DNA of 64,000 bases from Pseudomonas canadensis (GTDB lineage: Bacteria > Pseudomonadota > Gammaproteobacteria > Pseudomonadales > Pseudomonadaceae): assembly GCF_000503215.1 (NCBI RefSeq), contig NZ_AYTD01000013.1, positions 796,009-860,008 of the forward strand, written 5' to 3'. Under the pieces are notes generated by a model. It searched no databases and was not told the DNA's origin. It was given only the letters and a program-made list of their open reading frames with translations. Shown here piece by piece: positions 53,988 through 62,057 of this stretch. How positions within the stretch are numbered: the stretch's first letter is position 1; each line of letters opens with the position of its first letter. A program made the position numbers and the translations under genes.

Positions 53988-54437
53988 TTCCCCCTGTTAC
54001 TAAAAAGCAAAGAATAAAAACAATAACGAAACAGGGAACACAAGCATGCACACCCTTCACCTGGGGCCGGCCACAAGCCGTGCCCCATTCTCGCCCCACG
54101 CGCGCTTTAACAGCGCACTTGAGCCACGGCCTAGGAGCCAGTATTCTCCGCGCCCGCTCGAATCGACTCAAAAAAAAACAGCAAATGTAAAAGCTGACTG
54201 CAAGGCCAACTTATCCCGGCCTTATGTCTGCGGCCAAAGTGCGCAAAAGTCCTCTGAATTCGACTGCATCCCATGCAGCCGACGGGGATTTTTTGGCTTT
54301 TTAAACACCTTGGCGCAGCTCTTGCTAAAAGCACTAAAGCTGACCGAACAGACGATTTTTGCAGCGAACCAAAAGGCGCCACATCAGAGCGCCTGCGTAG
54401 AAGAAAAACCATAAAACTTTAACTCGGGAGCAACCGA
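53988..54437 (+). promoter_or_regulatory. Long leader/control region of the Tsx-like gene
   Basis: A 450-base gap. It contains a sigma-54 element at 54311 (listed) and a perfect palindrome CTGCAT-CCC-ATGCAG at 54264-54278, about 65 bases upstream of the expected start, where an activator could bind. The open frame across 54046-54414 has poor codon use and no ribosome-binding site, so I do not call it a gene. Confidence 0.55.
54311..54326 (+). promoter_or_regulatory. Sigma-54 (-24/-12) promoter of the Tsx-like gene
   Basis: TGGCGC-AGCTC-TTGCT: GG at 54312-54313 and GC at 54324-54325, spacing exact, one difference from TGGCAC. Transcription would start near 54337, 101 bases before the ATG. Confidence 0.65.
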
Positions 54438-55223
54438 ATGAAACCTATGTTCAAAGGCCTGATGCTGGCGGGATCCCTGCTGGCCGGTGGCCAAGCCGTG
54501 GCCGGTGACCTGTTGCAGTGGCAAAACAACAGCCTGACTTACCTGTGGGGCAAGAGCTTTACCGTCAACCCGCAAATCCAGCAAACCGTCACGTTCGAAC
54601 ATGCGGATGCCTGGAAGTACGGCGACAACTTTATCTTCGTCGACCGCATCTTTTACAACGGTAAGGAGGACGGCAACGTCGGCCCCAGTACTTACTACGG
54701 TGAAATAAGCCCGCGCCTGTCGTTCGGCAAGATCTTTGATAAAGACCTGTCGTTCGGCCCGATCAAAGATGTACTGCTGGCATTCACTTACGAGTTTGGC
54801 GAAGGCGATAACGAGTCGTACCTGCTCGGCCCGGGCTTCGACCTGAACATCCCCGGCTTCGACTACTTCCAGTTGAACTTCTACCAACGCCAGACCGAAG
54901 GCAACCGTCCGGGTGACGGCGTCTGGCAGATTACTCCGGTCTGGTCCTACACCATCCCCGTGGGCAACTCTGACGTGTTGATCGACGGCTTCATGGACTG
55001 GGTGACGGACAACGACAAGAACGCCCGTGGCACTTACCACGCCAACCTGCACTTCAACCCACAGGTCAAATATGACCTGGGTAAAGCGCTGCATTGGGGC
55101 GACAAGCAGTTGTATGTCGGTTTTGAATACGACTACTGGAAGAACAAGTACGGGATCGAAGATTCGGGTGCGTTCAAGACTAACCAGGACACCGCAAGCT
55201 TCCTGGTCAAGTATCACTTCTGA
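54438..55223 (+). CDS. Tsx/OmpK-family outer-membrane channel
   Basis: A 261-residue beta-barrel protein. A signal peptide (residues 1-22, ending QAVA-GD) is followed by the OmpK start LLQWQNNSLTYLWGKSF and alternating strands ending in a C-terminal Phe (LVKYHF), the mark of outer-membrane proteins. Tsx-family channels pass nucleosides. Here it probably feeds nucleobases or nucleosides to the island's permeases. GGGAG precedes the ATG; a sigma-54 promoter lies upstream. Confidence 0.9.
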   Translation: MKPMFKGLMLAGSLLAGGQAVAGDLLQWQNNSLTYLWGKSFTVNPQIQQTVTFEHADAWKYGDNFIFVDRIFYNGKEDGNVGPSTYYGEISPRLSFGKIFDKDLSFGPIKDVLLAFTYEFGEGDNESYLLGPGFDLNIPGFDYFQLNFYQRQTEGNRPGDGVWQITPVWSYTIPVGNSDVLIDGFMDWVTDNDKNARGTYHANLHFNPQVKYDLGKALHWGDKQLYVGFEYDYWKNKYGIEDSGAFKTNQDTASFLVKYHF

Positions 55224-55251
55224 CCCTGGCTGATTCCCATGCCCCTACCCC

Positions 55252-55319
55252 TGTAGGAGCCCGGCTTGCCGGCGATAGCGGTCCTGAGGACGCCATCGCC
55301 GGCAAGCCGGGCTCCTACA
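55252..55319. repeat. REP inverted pair overlapping the patatin stop codon
   Basis: TGTAGGAGCCCGGCTTGCCG and its complement; the right unit gives the TAG (minus strand, 55315-55317) ending the patatin gene. Confidence 0.92.
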
Positions 55320-56448
55320 GGTTCGGCGTGAGGCCTAGGAACCGCGACAACTCTTCACGCTTGGCCAACGCATCCCGCCGCCCCAACTCGATCAATTCGC
55401 TGCAATACCCCGCCTCGAACAGCAAGTAACTCAATACCCCCGCCCCGCTCGTCTTGGTCGCCCCCGGCCCACGCAGAAACAAGCGTAATGCCGCCGGCAA
55501 TTCCTGACGGTGCCGTGCCGCGATTTCGTCGATTGGCTGACTCGGTGCAATCACCAGCACTTCCACCGCCGCCACGCCAGGCGCGGCGTGGCTGTACTGA
55601 TTCAAGCGCTCCAGCAACTCGATATCGCTTTCCAGGCTGTCAATGAACGTGCTGTTGAGCATATGCCCGCCAATCTGCGCCAGAGTAGGCTCCTGGCCGG
55701 TGTAGGTACGCTGCGCCGCCGGTTCATTGCCGCGTGGGTTGCCGCTGACGCCGACCACCAGCACGCGACTGGCACCCAGGTGCAACGCCGGACTGATCGG
55801 CGCCGATTGCCGCACGGCGCCATCACCGAAATACTCCTGGTCAAGTTTGACCGGGGCGAACAACAAGGGAATCGCGGAGCTGGCCAGCAGGTGTTCAACC
55901 GTCAGTTGGGTCGGCACGCCGATACGACGGTGGCGCAACCAGGCATCGATAGTGCCGCCGCCCTGATAGAAGGTCACTGCGTGGCCGGACTCGTAGCCGA
56001 AGGCGGTCACCGCCACCGCATGCAGATGTTTGGTGCGAATCGCTTCATCGATGCCAGGCAAGTGCAGCTTGTCCCTGAGCAGCGCTTTCAGCGGCGTGCT
56101 GTTGAGCAGCGCCACCGGCACCTGCGCGCCAAGACCGAGGAGGCTGTGGATAAAGAAGCGACTCGCCTGGCGAATCACCCCCGGCCAATCACTGCGCAGC
56201 ACCAGATGACTGCGAAAGCCCTGCCAGAACGCGGTAAGACGTTGGATCGCGGCCCTGAAGTCCGTAGCGCCACTGGCCAGGCTCACCGCGTTGATCGCGC
56301 CGGCCGATGTGCCGACAATCACTGGAAACGGGTTAGGCGCCCCCGGCGGCAACAGCTCGGCAATCGCCGCCAGTACCCCCACCTGATACGCCGCTCGCGC
56401 CCCGCCGCCGGAAAGAATCAAGCCTGTAACCGGTTCAGCTGGGCGCAT
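55315..56448 (-). CDS. Patatin-like phospholipase
   Basis: A 377-residue patatin-family hydrolase. The oxyanion glycine loop SGGGARAAYQVG (13-24), nucleophile Ser48 in GTSAGA, and the Asp of the dyad in FGDGAVRQ near 212 are present. No signal peptide is seen. Patatins remove fatty acyl chains from phospholipids. It is 30 bases downstream of the acyltransferase gene. The C-terminus ends inside a REP. Confidence 0.9.
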   Translation of the reverse strand: MRPAEPVTGLILSGGGARAAYQVGVLAAIAELLPPGAPNPFPVIVGTSAGAINAVSLASGATDFRAAIQRLTAFWQGFRSHLVLRSDWPGVIRQASRFFIHSLLGLGAQVPVALLNSTPLKALLRDKLHLPGIDEAIRTKHLHAVAVTAFGYESGHAVTFYQGGGTIDAWLRHRRIGVPTQLTVEHLLASSAIPLLFAPVKLDQEYFGDGAVRQSAPISPALHLGASRVLVVGVSGNPRGNEPAAQRTYTGQEPTLAQIGGHMLNSTFIDSLESDIELLERLNQYSHAAPGVAAVEVLVIAPSQPIDEIAARHRQELPAALRLFLRGPGATKTSGAGVLSYLLFEAGYCSELIELGRRDALAKREELSRFLGLTPNL

Positions 56449-56478
56449 TGCGTCACTCCATGTGGGGAAATGTCTGTC

Positions 56479-57414
56479 TTATCGGCGGCGTTTTTCGTAC
56501 AGCTTAGGCTCACCCGGTGGCCGGCTCTTGAAGCGGCGATGGGTCCATAAGTATTGCTCAGGGCATTCACGCACCGAGGCTTCGACCCACTGGTTGATGC
56601 GCAGGCAGTCGACTTCATCGCTTTCGCCAGGGAAGTCAGTCAACGGCGGGTGGATCACCAGGCGGTAACCGCTGCCATCGGCCAGGCGCTGTTGAGTAAA
56701 CGGCACCACCAGCGCCTTGCCCAGCTTGGCAAACTTGCTGGTGGCAGGCACGGTGGCGGCCTGGATGCCGAACAGCGGCACGAAAATGCTTTGCTTGGCG
56801 CCGTAGTCCTGGTCCGGTGCATACCAGATGGCACGCCCGGCGCGCAGCAGCTTGAGCATGCCGCGCACGTCTTCGCGCTCCACGGCCAGGGAGTCGAGGT
56901 TGTGGCGTTCGCGGCCACGGCGCTGGATGTAGTCGAACAACGGGTTGCCGTGCTCGCGGTACATGCCATCAATGGTGTGCTTCTGCCCCAGCAGCGCGGC
57001 GCCGATTTCCAGGGTGGTGAAGTGCAGGGCCATGAGGATCACGCCCTTGCCGTCCAGTTGGGCCTGCTTGAGGTGTTCCAGGCCTTCGACATGGGCCAGC
57101 CGCGCCAGGCGCTGGCGCGACCACCACCAGCTCATGGCCATTTCAAAGAAGGCGATGCCGGTGGAGGCAAAGTTTTCCTTGAGCAAGTGTTTGCGCTCTT
57201 GGGCGGATTTTTCCGGGAAGCACAGTTCCAGGTTGCGTGCGGCGATGCGGCGACGCTCGCCGGCCACGCGGTACATGCCGGCGCCCAGCAGCCGACCAAT
57301 GGTCAGCAGCGCGCGGTAGGGCAGTTGGGTGACCAGCCACAGCAGGCCGAGCCCCAGCCATAACAGCCAGAAACGCGGGTGAAAAAATACAGCTCGAAAA
57401 CGCGGGCGATCCAT
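56479..57414 (-). CDS. Lipid A biosynthesis acyltransferase (LpxL/HtrB family)
   Basis: A 311-residue inner-membrane acyltransferase that adds a secondary acyl chain to lipid A. A membrane helix (residues ~12-32) anchors the N-terminus, and the catalytic HX4E motif is HFTTLE near residue 131. I prefer ATG 57414 ([16 protein letters not shown]); a TTG seven codons upstream lacks support. Several paralogues exist in pseudomonads, so I do not assign LpxL1, LpxL2 or LpxM. Confidence 0.9.
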   Translation of the reverse strand: MDRPRFRAVFFHPRFWLLWLGLGLLWLVTQLPYRALLTIGRLLGAGMYRVAGERRRIAARNLELCFPEKSAQERKHLLKENFASTGIAFFEMAMSWWWSRQRLARLAHVEGLEHLKQAQLDGKGVILMALHFTTLEIGAALLGQKHTIDGMYREHGNPLFDYIQRRGRERHNLDSLAVEREDVRGMLKLLRAGRAIWYAPDQDYGAKQSIFVPLFGIQAATVPATSKFAKLGKALVVPFTQQRLADGSGYRLVIHPPLTDFPGESDEVDCLRINQWVEASVRECPEQYLWTHRRFKSRPPGEPKLYEKRRR

Positions 57415-57533
57415 TACAGATTCCGGTAAAGACAAGGGCCGCGCATTCTACAACGGTTCGACTCGGCTTGCGGCGAGTGAGTGTTCTCGTTATAAGTCTC
57501 GACACTTTTCGTGACAAGCCGCTTTTGCCGACC

Positions 57534-58271
57534 ATGAGCCAAACCGAACCGCTAGACCAAGATCCCGTGTTCCAGCTGAAAGGCAGCATGCTCGCCATCA
57601 CCGTGCTGGAACTCGCCCGTAACGACCTCGACGCCCTGGACCGCCAGCTCGCCGCCAAAGTCGCCCTGGCACCCAACTTTTTCAACAATGCCCCGCTGGT
57701 GCTGGCCTTGGACAAACTGCCCGCGGGCCAAGGCGTCATCGACCTGCCCGGCCTGATGCGTGTTTGCCGCTCCCACGGGCTGCGTACCTTGGCGATTCGT
57801 GCCAGTCGTATCGAAGACATTGCTGCAGCGATCGCCATTGAACTGCCAGTACTGCCACCGTCCGGCGCGCGCGAACGTCCGCTTGAACCACTGGTCGGTG
57901 AAGAGAAGAAAAAACCGGAGAAGCCACCGGAGCCTGCGATCAAGCCTACAAAGATCATCACCTCGCCCGTAAGGGGCGGCCAGCAGATTTACGCCCAGGG
58001 CGGCGACCTGGTGGTGATCTCTTCGGTCAGCCCAGGGGCGGAACTTCTCGCCGATGGCAACATCCATGTATACGGCCCGATGCGCGGACGTGCCCTCGCC
58101 GGCATCAAGGGTGATACCAAGGCCCGTATTTTTTGCCAGCAGTTGACCGCTGAGCTAGTGTCCATCGCAGGCCAGTACAAGGTTTCAGAAGATTTGCGCC
58201 GTGATCCGCTGTGGGGGGCTTCGGTGCAGGTCAACCTGTCGGGCGATGTGTTGAACATCATCCGTCTTTAA
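57534..58271 (+). CDS. minC: Septum site-determining protein MinC
   Basis: A 245-residue inhibitor of FtsZ polymerisation. The N-terminal domain (1-105) and the C-terminal beta-helix domain (~145-245; [20 protein letters not shown]) are joined by a Pro/Glu/Lys-rich linker. The start at ATG 57534 fits the family length. It stands 166 bases before minD, longer than usual for this operon, so minD may have an extra promoter. Confidence 0.95.
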   Translation: MSQTEPLDQDPVFQLKGSMLAITVLELARNDLDALDRQLAAKVALAPNFFNNAPLVLALDKLPAGQGVIDLPGLMRVCRSHGLRTLAIRASRIEDIAAAIAIELPVLPPSGARERPLEPLVGEEKKKPEKPPEPAIKPTKIITSPVRGGQQIYAQGGDLVVISSVSPGAELLADGNIHVYGPMRGRALAGIKGDTKARIFCQQLTAELVSIAGQYKVSEDLRRDPLWGASVQVNLSGDVLNIIRL

Positions 58272-58437
58272 CGGATACTGCCGCATTTTCCAAGCATCTC
58301 TAGACTCTGATAGCACAGCGAAACCGGCATTACTTATGTAGGAATTATTTTTTCCTACAAGGCTGTCCGCCTGCAGCGAGTTCCAAGAGATGTTTTTCAG
58401 GGACCGAAATGTCCTTCTTCCTTAGGGGTGAAACACC

Positions 58438-59250
58438 TTGGCCAAGATTCTCGTGGTTACATCCGGCAAGGGTGGTGTGGGTAAGACCACCACCAGCGCC
58501 GCTATCGGTACCGGTCTCGCGCTGCGCGGCCACAAGACAGTTATCGTCGACTTCGACGTCGGCTTGCGCAACCTCGACCTGATCATGGGCTGCGAACGCC
58601 GCGTGGTGTATGACTTCGTCAACGTGGTCAACGGTGAAGCCAACCTGCAACAGGCCCTGATCAAGGACAAGCGCCTTGAGAACCTGTACGTGCTGGCCGC
58701 CAGCCAGACCCGTGACAAAGACGCGCTGACCAAAGAAGGCGTAGGCAAAGTCCTGGCCGAGTTGAAGGAAACCTTCGAATACGTGGTCTGCGATTCGCCG
58801 GCCGGTATCGAAACCGGTGCTCACCTGGCCATGTACTTCGCCGATGAAGCCATCGTCGTGACCAACCCGGAAGTCTCCTCCGTACGTGACTCGGACCGCA
58901 TGCTGGGCCTGCTGGCCAGCAAATCCAAGCGCGCCGAAGAAGGCCAGGAGCCGATCAAGGAGCACTTGCTGCTCACCCGCTACAACCCAGAGCGCGTCAG
59001 CAACGGCGAAATGCTTGGCGTTGAAGACGTGAAGGAAATCCTCGCCGTGACCCTGCTGGGCGTGATTCCAGAATCCCAGGCCGTCCTGAAGGCTTCCAAC
59101 CAGGGTGTTCCGGTGATTCTTGACGACCAGAGCGACGCCGGCCAGGCGTACAGCGATGCCGTCGATCGCCTGCTGGGCAAGACCGTGGAACACCGCTTCC
59201 TCGATGTCAAGAAGAAGGGATTCTTCGAGCGTATCTTTGGAGGCAACTAA
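58438..59250 (+). CDS. minD: Septum site-determining ATPase MinD
   Basis: A 270-residue ParA/MinD ATPase with the deviant Walker A SGKGGVGKTT (9-18) and a C-terminal amphipathic membrane-targeting helix (KKKGFFERIFGG). It brings MinC to the membrane and oscillates with MinE. The start is TTG (58438), right after AGGGGTGAAACACC; the protein start AKILVVTSG fits MinD exactly. minE follows after three bases. Confidence 0.96.
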   Translation: MAKILVVTSGKGGVGKTTTSAAIGTGLALRGHKTVIVDFDVGLRNLDLIMGCERRVVYDFVNVVNGEANLQQALIKDKRLENLYVLAASQTRDKDALTKEGVGKVLAELKETFEYVVCDSPAGIETGAHLAMYFADEAIVVTNPEVSSVRDSDRMLGLLASKSKRAEEGQEPIKEHLLLTRYNPERVSNGEMLGVEDVKEILAVTLLGVIPESQAVLKASNQGVPVILDDQSDAGQAYSDAVDRLLGKTVEHRFLDVKKKGFFERIFGGN

Positions 59251-59253
59251 ACA

Positions 59254-59508
59254 ATGAAATTTCTCGACTTCTTTCGCGCCAACAAAAAGCCAAGTACCGC
59301 GTCGGTAGCGAAAGAGCGTCTACAGATCATCGTGGCGCACGAACGCGGCCAACGCAGTACACCGGACTACCTGCCAGCCTTGCAGAAGGAACTGGTCGAG
59401 GTGATCCGCAAGTACGTCAATATCGGCAACGATGACGTGCATGTCGCTCTGGAAAATGACGGCAGCTGCTCGATTCTGGAACTCAATATCACCCTGCCTG
59501 ATCGTTGA
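59254..59508 (+). CDS. minE: Cell division topological specificity factor MinE
   Basis: An 84-residue MinE. An N-terminal membrane-binding and MinD-activating segment ([23 protein letters not shown] region) precedes the dimerising C-terminal domain. It stimulates MinD ATPase and sets the pole-to-pole wave. GGAGG precedes the ATG. Confidence 0.96.
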   Translation: MKFLDFFRANKKPSTASVAKERLQIIVAHERGQRSTPDYLPALQKELVEVIRKYVNIGNDDVHVALENDGSCSILELNITLPDR

Positions 59509-59605
59509 TCGAACAGGCGGCCGCCACGGCGGCTCGTTCACCCTGATCCCTTTTTTGGGGGCCGGGTGGGCGAGCCGCCGTTGGCGTTTGTTACGAGGCT
59601 GTTTA

Positions 59606-60241
59606 ATGCCGCTGTCCAACATTCATATCCTGCATCAGGACGACGCCGTCCTGGTGGTGAACAAGCCCACCCTGCTGCTTTCGGTGCCTGGCCGCGCCGA
59701 CGACAACAAGGACTGCCTGATCACCCGCCTGCAGGAAAACGGCTACCCGGAAGCCCGTATCGTCCATCGCCTGGACTGGGAAACCTCAGGCATCATCCTG
59801 CTGGCCCGTGACGCCGACATCCACCGCGAACTGTCCCGCCAGTTTCATGACCGTGAAACCGAAAAGGCCTACACCGCCCTGGCCTGGGGCCAACCGGAAC
59901 TGGACAGCGGCAGCATCGACCTGCCCCTGCGCTACGACCCGCCGACCAAGCCGCGCCACGTGGTGGACCACGAATTCGGCAAGCATGCGCTGACCTTCTG
60001 GAAAGTGCTGGAACGCTGTGGCGACTGGTGCCGCGTAGAGCTGACGCCGATCACCGGGCGTTCGCACCAACTGCGTGTGCACATGCTCTCCATCGGCCAC
60101 CCGTTGCTGGGTGATGGCCTGTATGCCCATGAGCAAGCTCTGGCCGCCTGGCCGCGCCTGTGCCTGCACGCGAGCATGCTGAGCTTCACCCACCCGCAAA
60201 GTGGCGAGCGTTTGCGTTTCGAGTGCCCCGCCCCTTTTTAA
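59606..60241 (+). CDS. RluA-family pseudouridine synthase
   Basis: A 211-residue pseudouridine synthase with catalytic Asp57 in the HRLDWETSG motif and the later GRSHQLRVHM. The length matches RluA (23S rRNA U746 and tRNA U32), without an S4 domain. It follows minE closely, as in several pseudomonads. The frame extends upstream, but ATG 59606 with the ACGAGG before it is best. Confidence 0.9.
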   Translation: MPLSNIHILHQDDAVLVVNKPTLLLSVPGRADDNKDCLITRLQENGYPEARIVHRLDWETSGIILLARDADIHRELSRQFHDRETEKAYTALAWGQPELDSGSIDLPLRYDPPTKPRHVVDHEFGKHALTFWKVLERCGDWCRVELTPITGRSHQLRVHMLSIGHPLLGDGLYAHEQALAAWPRLCLHASMLSFTHPQSGERLRFECPAPF

Positions 60242-60260
60242 AGCTGCGAACGCAGTACAG

Positions 60261-60349
60261 TGTGGGAGCTGGCTTGCCTGCGATAGCGGTCTATCTGTGC
60301 CAAATGCATTGACTGACACACCGCTACCGCAGGCAAGCCCGCTCCCACA
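60261..60349. repeat. REP inverted pair
   Basis: TGTGGGAGCTGGCTTGCCTG and a right unit ending GCTCCCACA at 60349. The arms differ slightly (CTGG versus CGGG), so it is partly diverged. Confidence 0.88.
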
Positions 60350-60438
60350 GTAGTTTTGTGTGTTGCTCAAGAAGGTAGCTTCACGCCAAATCGCGAGCCA
60401 ATACGGTAAACTCCGCGCACTGCTGTCTGGAGCTATTT

Positions 60439-61728
60439 ATGCGCGAAGCGTTGAATCAAGGCCTGATCGACTTCCTCAAGGTCTCCCCTACTCCTTTTCA
60501 TGCCACTGCCGCCCTGGCCCAGCGCCTGGAAGCGGCCGGTTACCAGCGTCTCGACGAGCGCGAGACCTGGACCACCGAGGCTAACGGTCGCTACTACGTG
60601 ACCCGCAACGATTCCTCGATCATTGCCTTCAAGCTCGGCCGCCATTCGCCGTTGCAGGGCGGTATCCGCCTGGTCGGTGCCCACACCGACAGCCCGTGCC
60701 TGCGGGTCAAGCCCCAGCCTGAGCTGCAACGCCAGGGCTTCTGGCAACTGGGCGTGGAAGTCTACGGCGGCGCGCTGCTGGCGCCGTGGTTCGACCGCGA
60801 CCTGTCCCTGGCTGGCCGCGTAACCTTCCGCCGCGACGGCAAGGTCGAAAGCCAGTTGATCGACTTCAAGCTGCCCATCGCCATCATCCCCAACCTGGCC
60901 ATTCACCTGAACCGTGAAGCCAACCAGGGGTGGGCGATCAATGCCCAGACCGAACTGCCGCCGATCCTCGCGCAGTTTGCGGGTGACGAGCGCGTGGACT
61001 TCCGCGCCGTGCTCACCGAGCAGCTTGCACGGGAACATGGCTTGAACGCCGATGTGGTGCTCGACTACGAGCTGAGCTTCTACGACACGCAAAGCGCTGC
61101 GGTTATCGGCCTGAACGGCGACTTCATCGCCGGCGCACGCCTGGATAACCTGCTGTCGTGCTACGCGGGCCTGCAAGCCTTGCTCACCAGCGACAGCGAA
61201 GAAACCTGCGTACTGGTGTGCAACGACCACGAAGAAGTCGGCTCCTGCTCGGCGTGCGGTGCCGATGGCCCGATGCTGGAACAGACCCTGCGTCGCCTGT
61301 TGCCGGAAGGGGATGAGTTCGTACGCACCATTCAGAAATCCCTGTTGGTGTCTGCGGACAACGCCCACGGCGTGCACCCCAACTACGCCGAGAAGCATGA
61401 CGCCAACCACGGCCCCAAGCTCAACGCCGGCCCGGTGATCAAGGTCAACAGCAACCAGCGCTACGCCACCAACAGCGAAACCGCCGGGTTCTTCCGCCAC
61501 CTGTGCATGGCCCAGGAAGTACCGGTGCAGAGCTTCGTGGTGCGCAGCGACATGGGTTGCGGCTCTACCATCGGCCCGATCACCGCCAGCCATCTGGGCG
61601 TGCGCACCGTGGACATCGGCCTGCCGACGTTTGCCATGCACTCCATTCGTGAACTGTGCGGTAGTCATGATTTGGCGCATCTGGTGAAGGTGCTGGGCGC
61701 GTTCTACGCGAGCCGCGACTTGCCCTGA
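60439..61728 (+). CDS. apeB: M18-family aminopeptidase
   Basis: A 429-residue aspartyl-aminopeptidase-type metalloenzyme. Zinc ligands and catalytic residues are visible: AHTDSP (His82, Asp84), NDHEEVGS near 262, [12 protein letters not shown] near 310, and [11 protein letters not shown] near the end with the last His. It trims N-terminal residues in the cytoplasm. GGAG lies before the ATG. A 13-bp hairpin follows the stop. Confidence 0.94.
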   Translation: MREALNQGLIDFLKVSPTPFHATAALAQRLEAAGYQRLDERETWTTEANGRYYVTRNDSSIIAFKLGRHSPLQGGIRLVGAHTDSPCLRVKPQPELQRQGFWQLGVEVYGGALLAPWFDRDLSLAGRVTFRRDGKVESQLIDFKLPIAIIPNLAIHLNREANQGWAINAQTELPPILAQFAGDERVDFRAVLTEQLAREHGLNADVVLDYELSFYDTQSAAVIGLNGDFIAGARLDNLLSCYAGLQALLTSDSEETCVLVCNDHEEVGSCSACGADGPMLEQTLRRLLPEGDEFVRTIQKSLLVSADNAHGVHPNYAEKHDANHGPKLNAGPVIKVNSNQRYATNSETAGFFRHLCMAQEVPVQSFVVRSDMGCGSTIGPITASHLGVRTVDIGLPTFAMHSIRELCGSHDLAHLVKVLGAFYASRDLP

Positions 61729-61736
61729 TGTGGCAT

Positions 61737-61769
61737 GGGGTTGATGTGTTTCTGATACACATCAACCCC
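61737..61769. terminator. 13-bp hairpin after apeB
   Basis: GGGGTTGATGTGT and ACACATCAACCCC form a perfect stem with a 7-base loop. No T run follows, so it may be a weak terminator or an RNA-stability element. Confidence 0.55.
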
Positions 61770-61828
61770 ACTTCCTGCAAACCGACCTAGACTTGTCAGT
61801 ATTTCCACTCCGACAAGGCCGTCGCACC

Positions 61829-62005
61829 ATGATCTCCATGTCCTCCTTCCACGCCATGCTTATCCCGATCCTGATCGGCATGATCATGCTCGCCGTGGGC
61901 TTCAACTTCCGTGACAAGCCCCTCGGCGTGTTTGGCATGTGGATTGGCATGCTGCTGATCCTGGGCACCGTGGTGTACAAGATCCTCGCAAAACTGGCTG
62001 AATGA
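61829..62005 (+). CDS. Small two-helix membrane protein
   Basis: A 58-residue protein with two membrane helices (residues ~8-22 and ~34-52) and a short NFRDKPLG loop. I do not recognise the family. It sits just before the MscS-type gene on the same strand and may be co-expressed. The start ATG 61829 has no strong ribosome-binding site. Confidence 0.6.
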   Translation: MISMSSFHAMLIPILIGMIMLAVGFNFRDKPLGVFGMWIGMLLILGTVVYKILAKLAE

Positions 62006-62057
62006 CGATTGCGCTCGTACACTCGGTCAACTCGTCGTTTCCAAGGTTGACCGCCTC

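Noticed and set aside
54046..54414. A 122-codon frame in the Tsx leader
   Set aside because: No ribosome-binding site, mixed composition, and it overlaps the sigma-54 promoter and an upstream palindrome.
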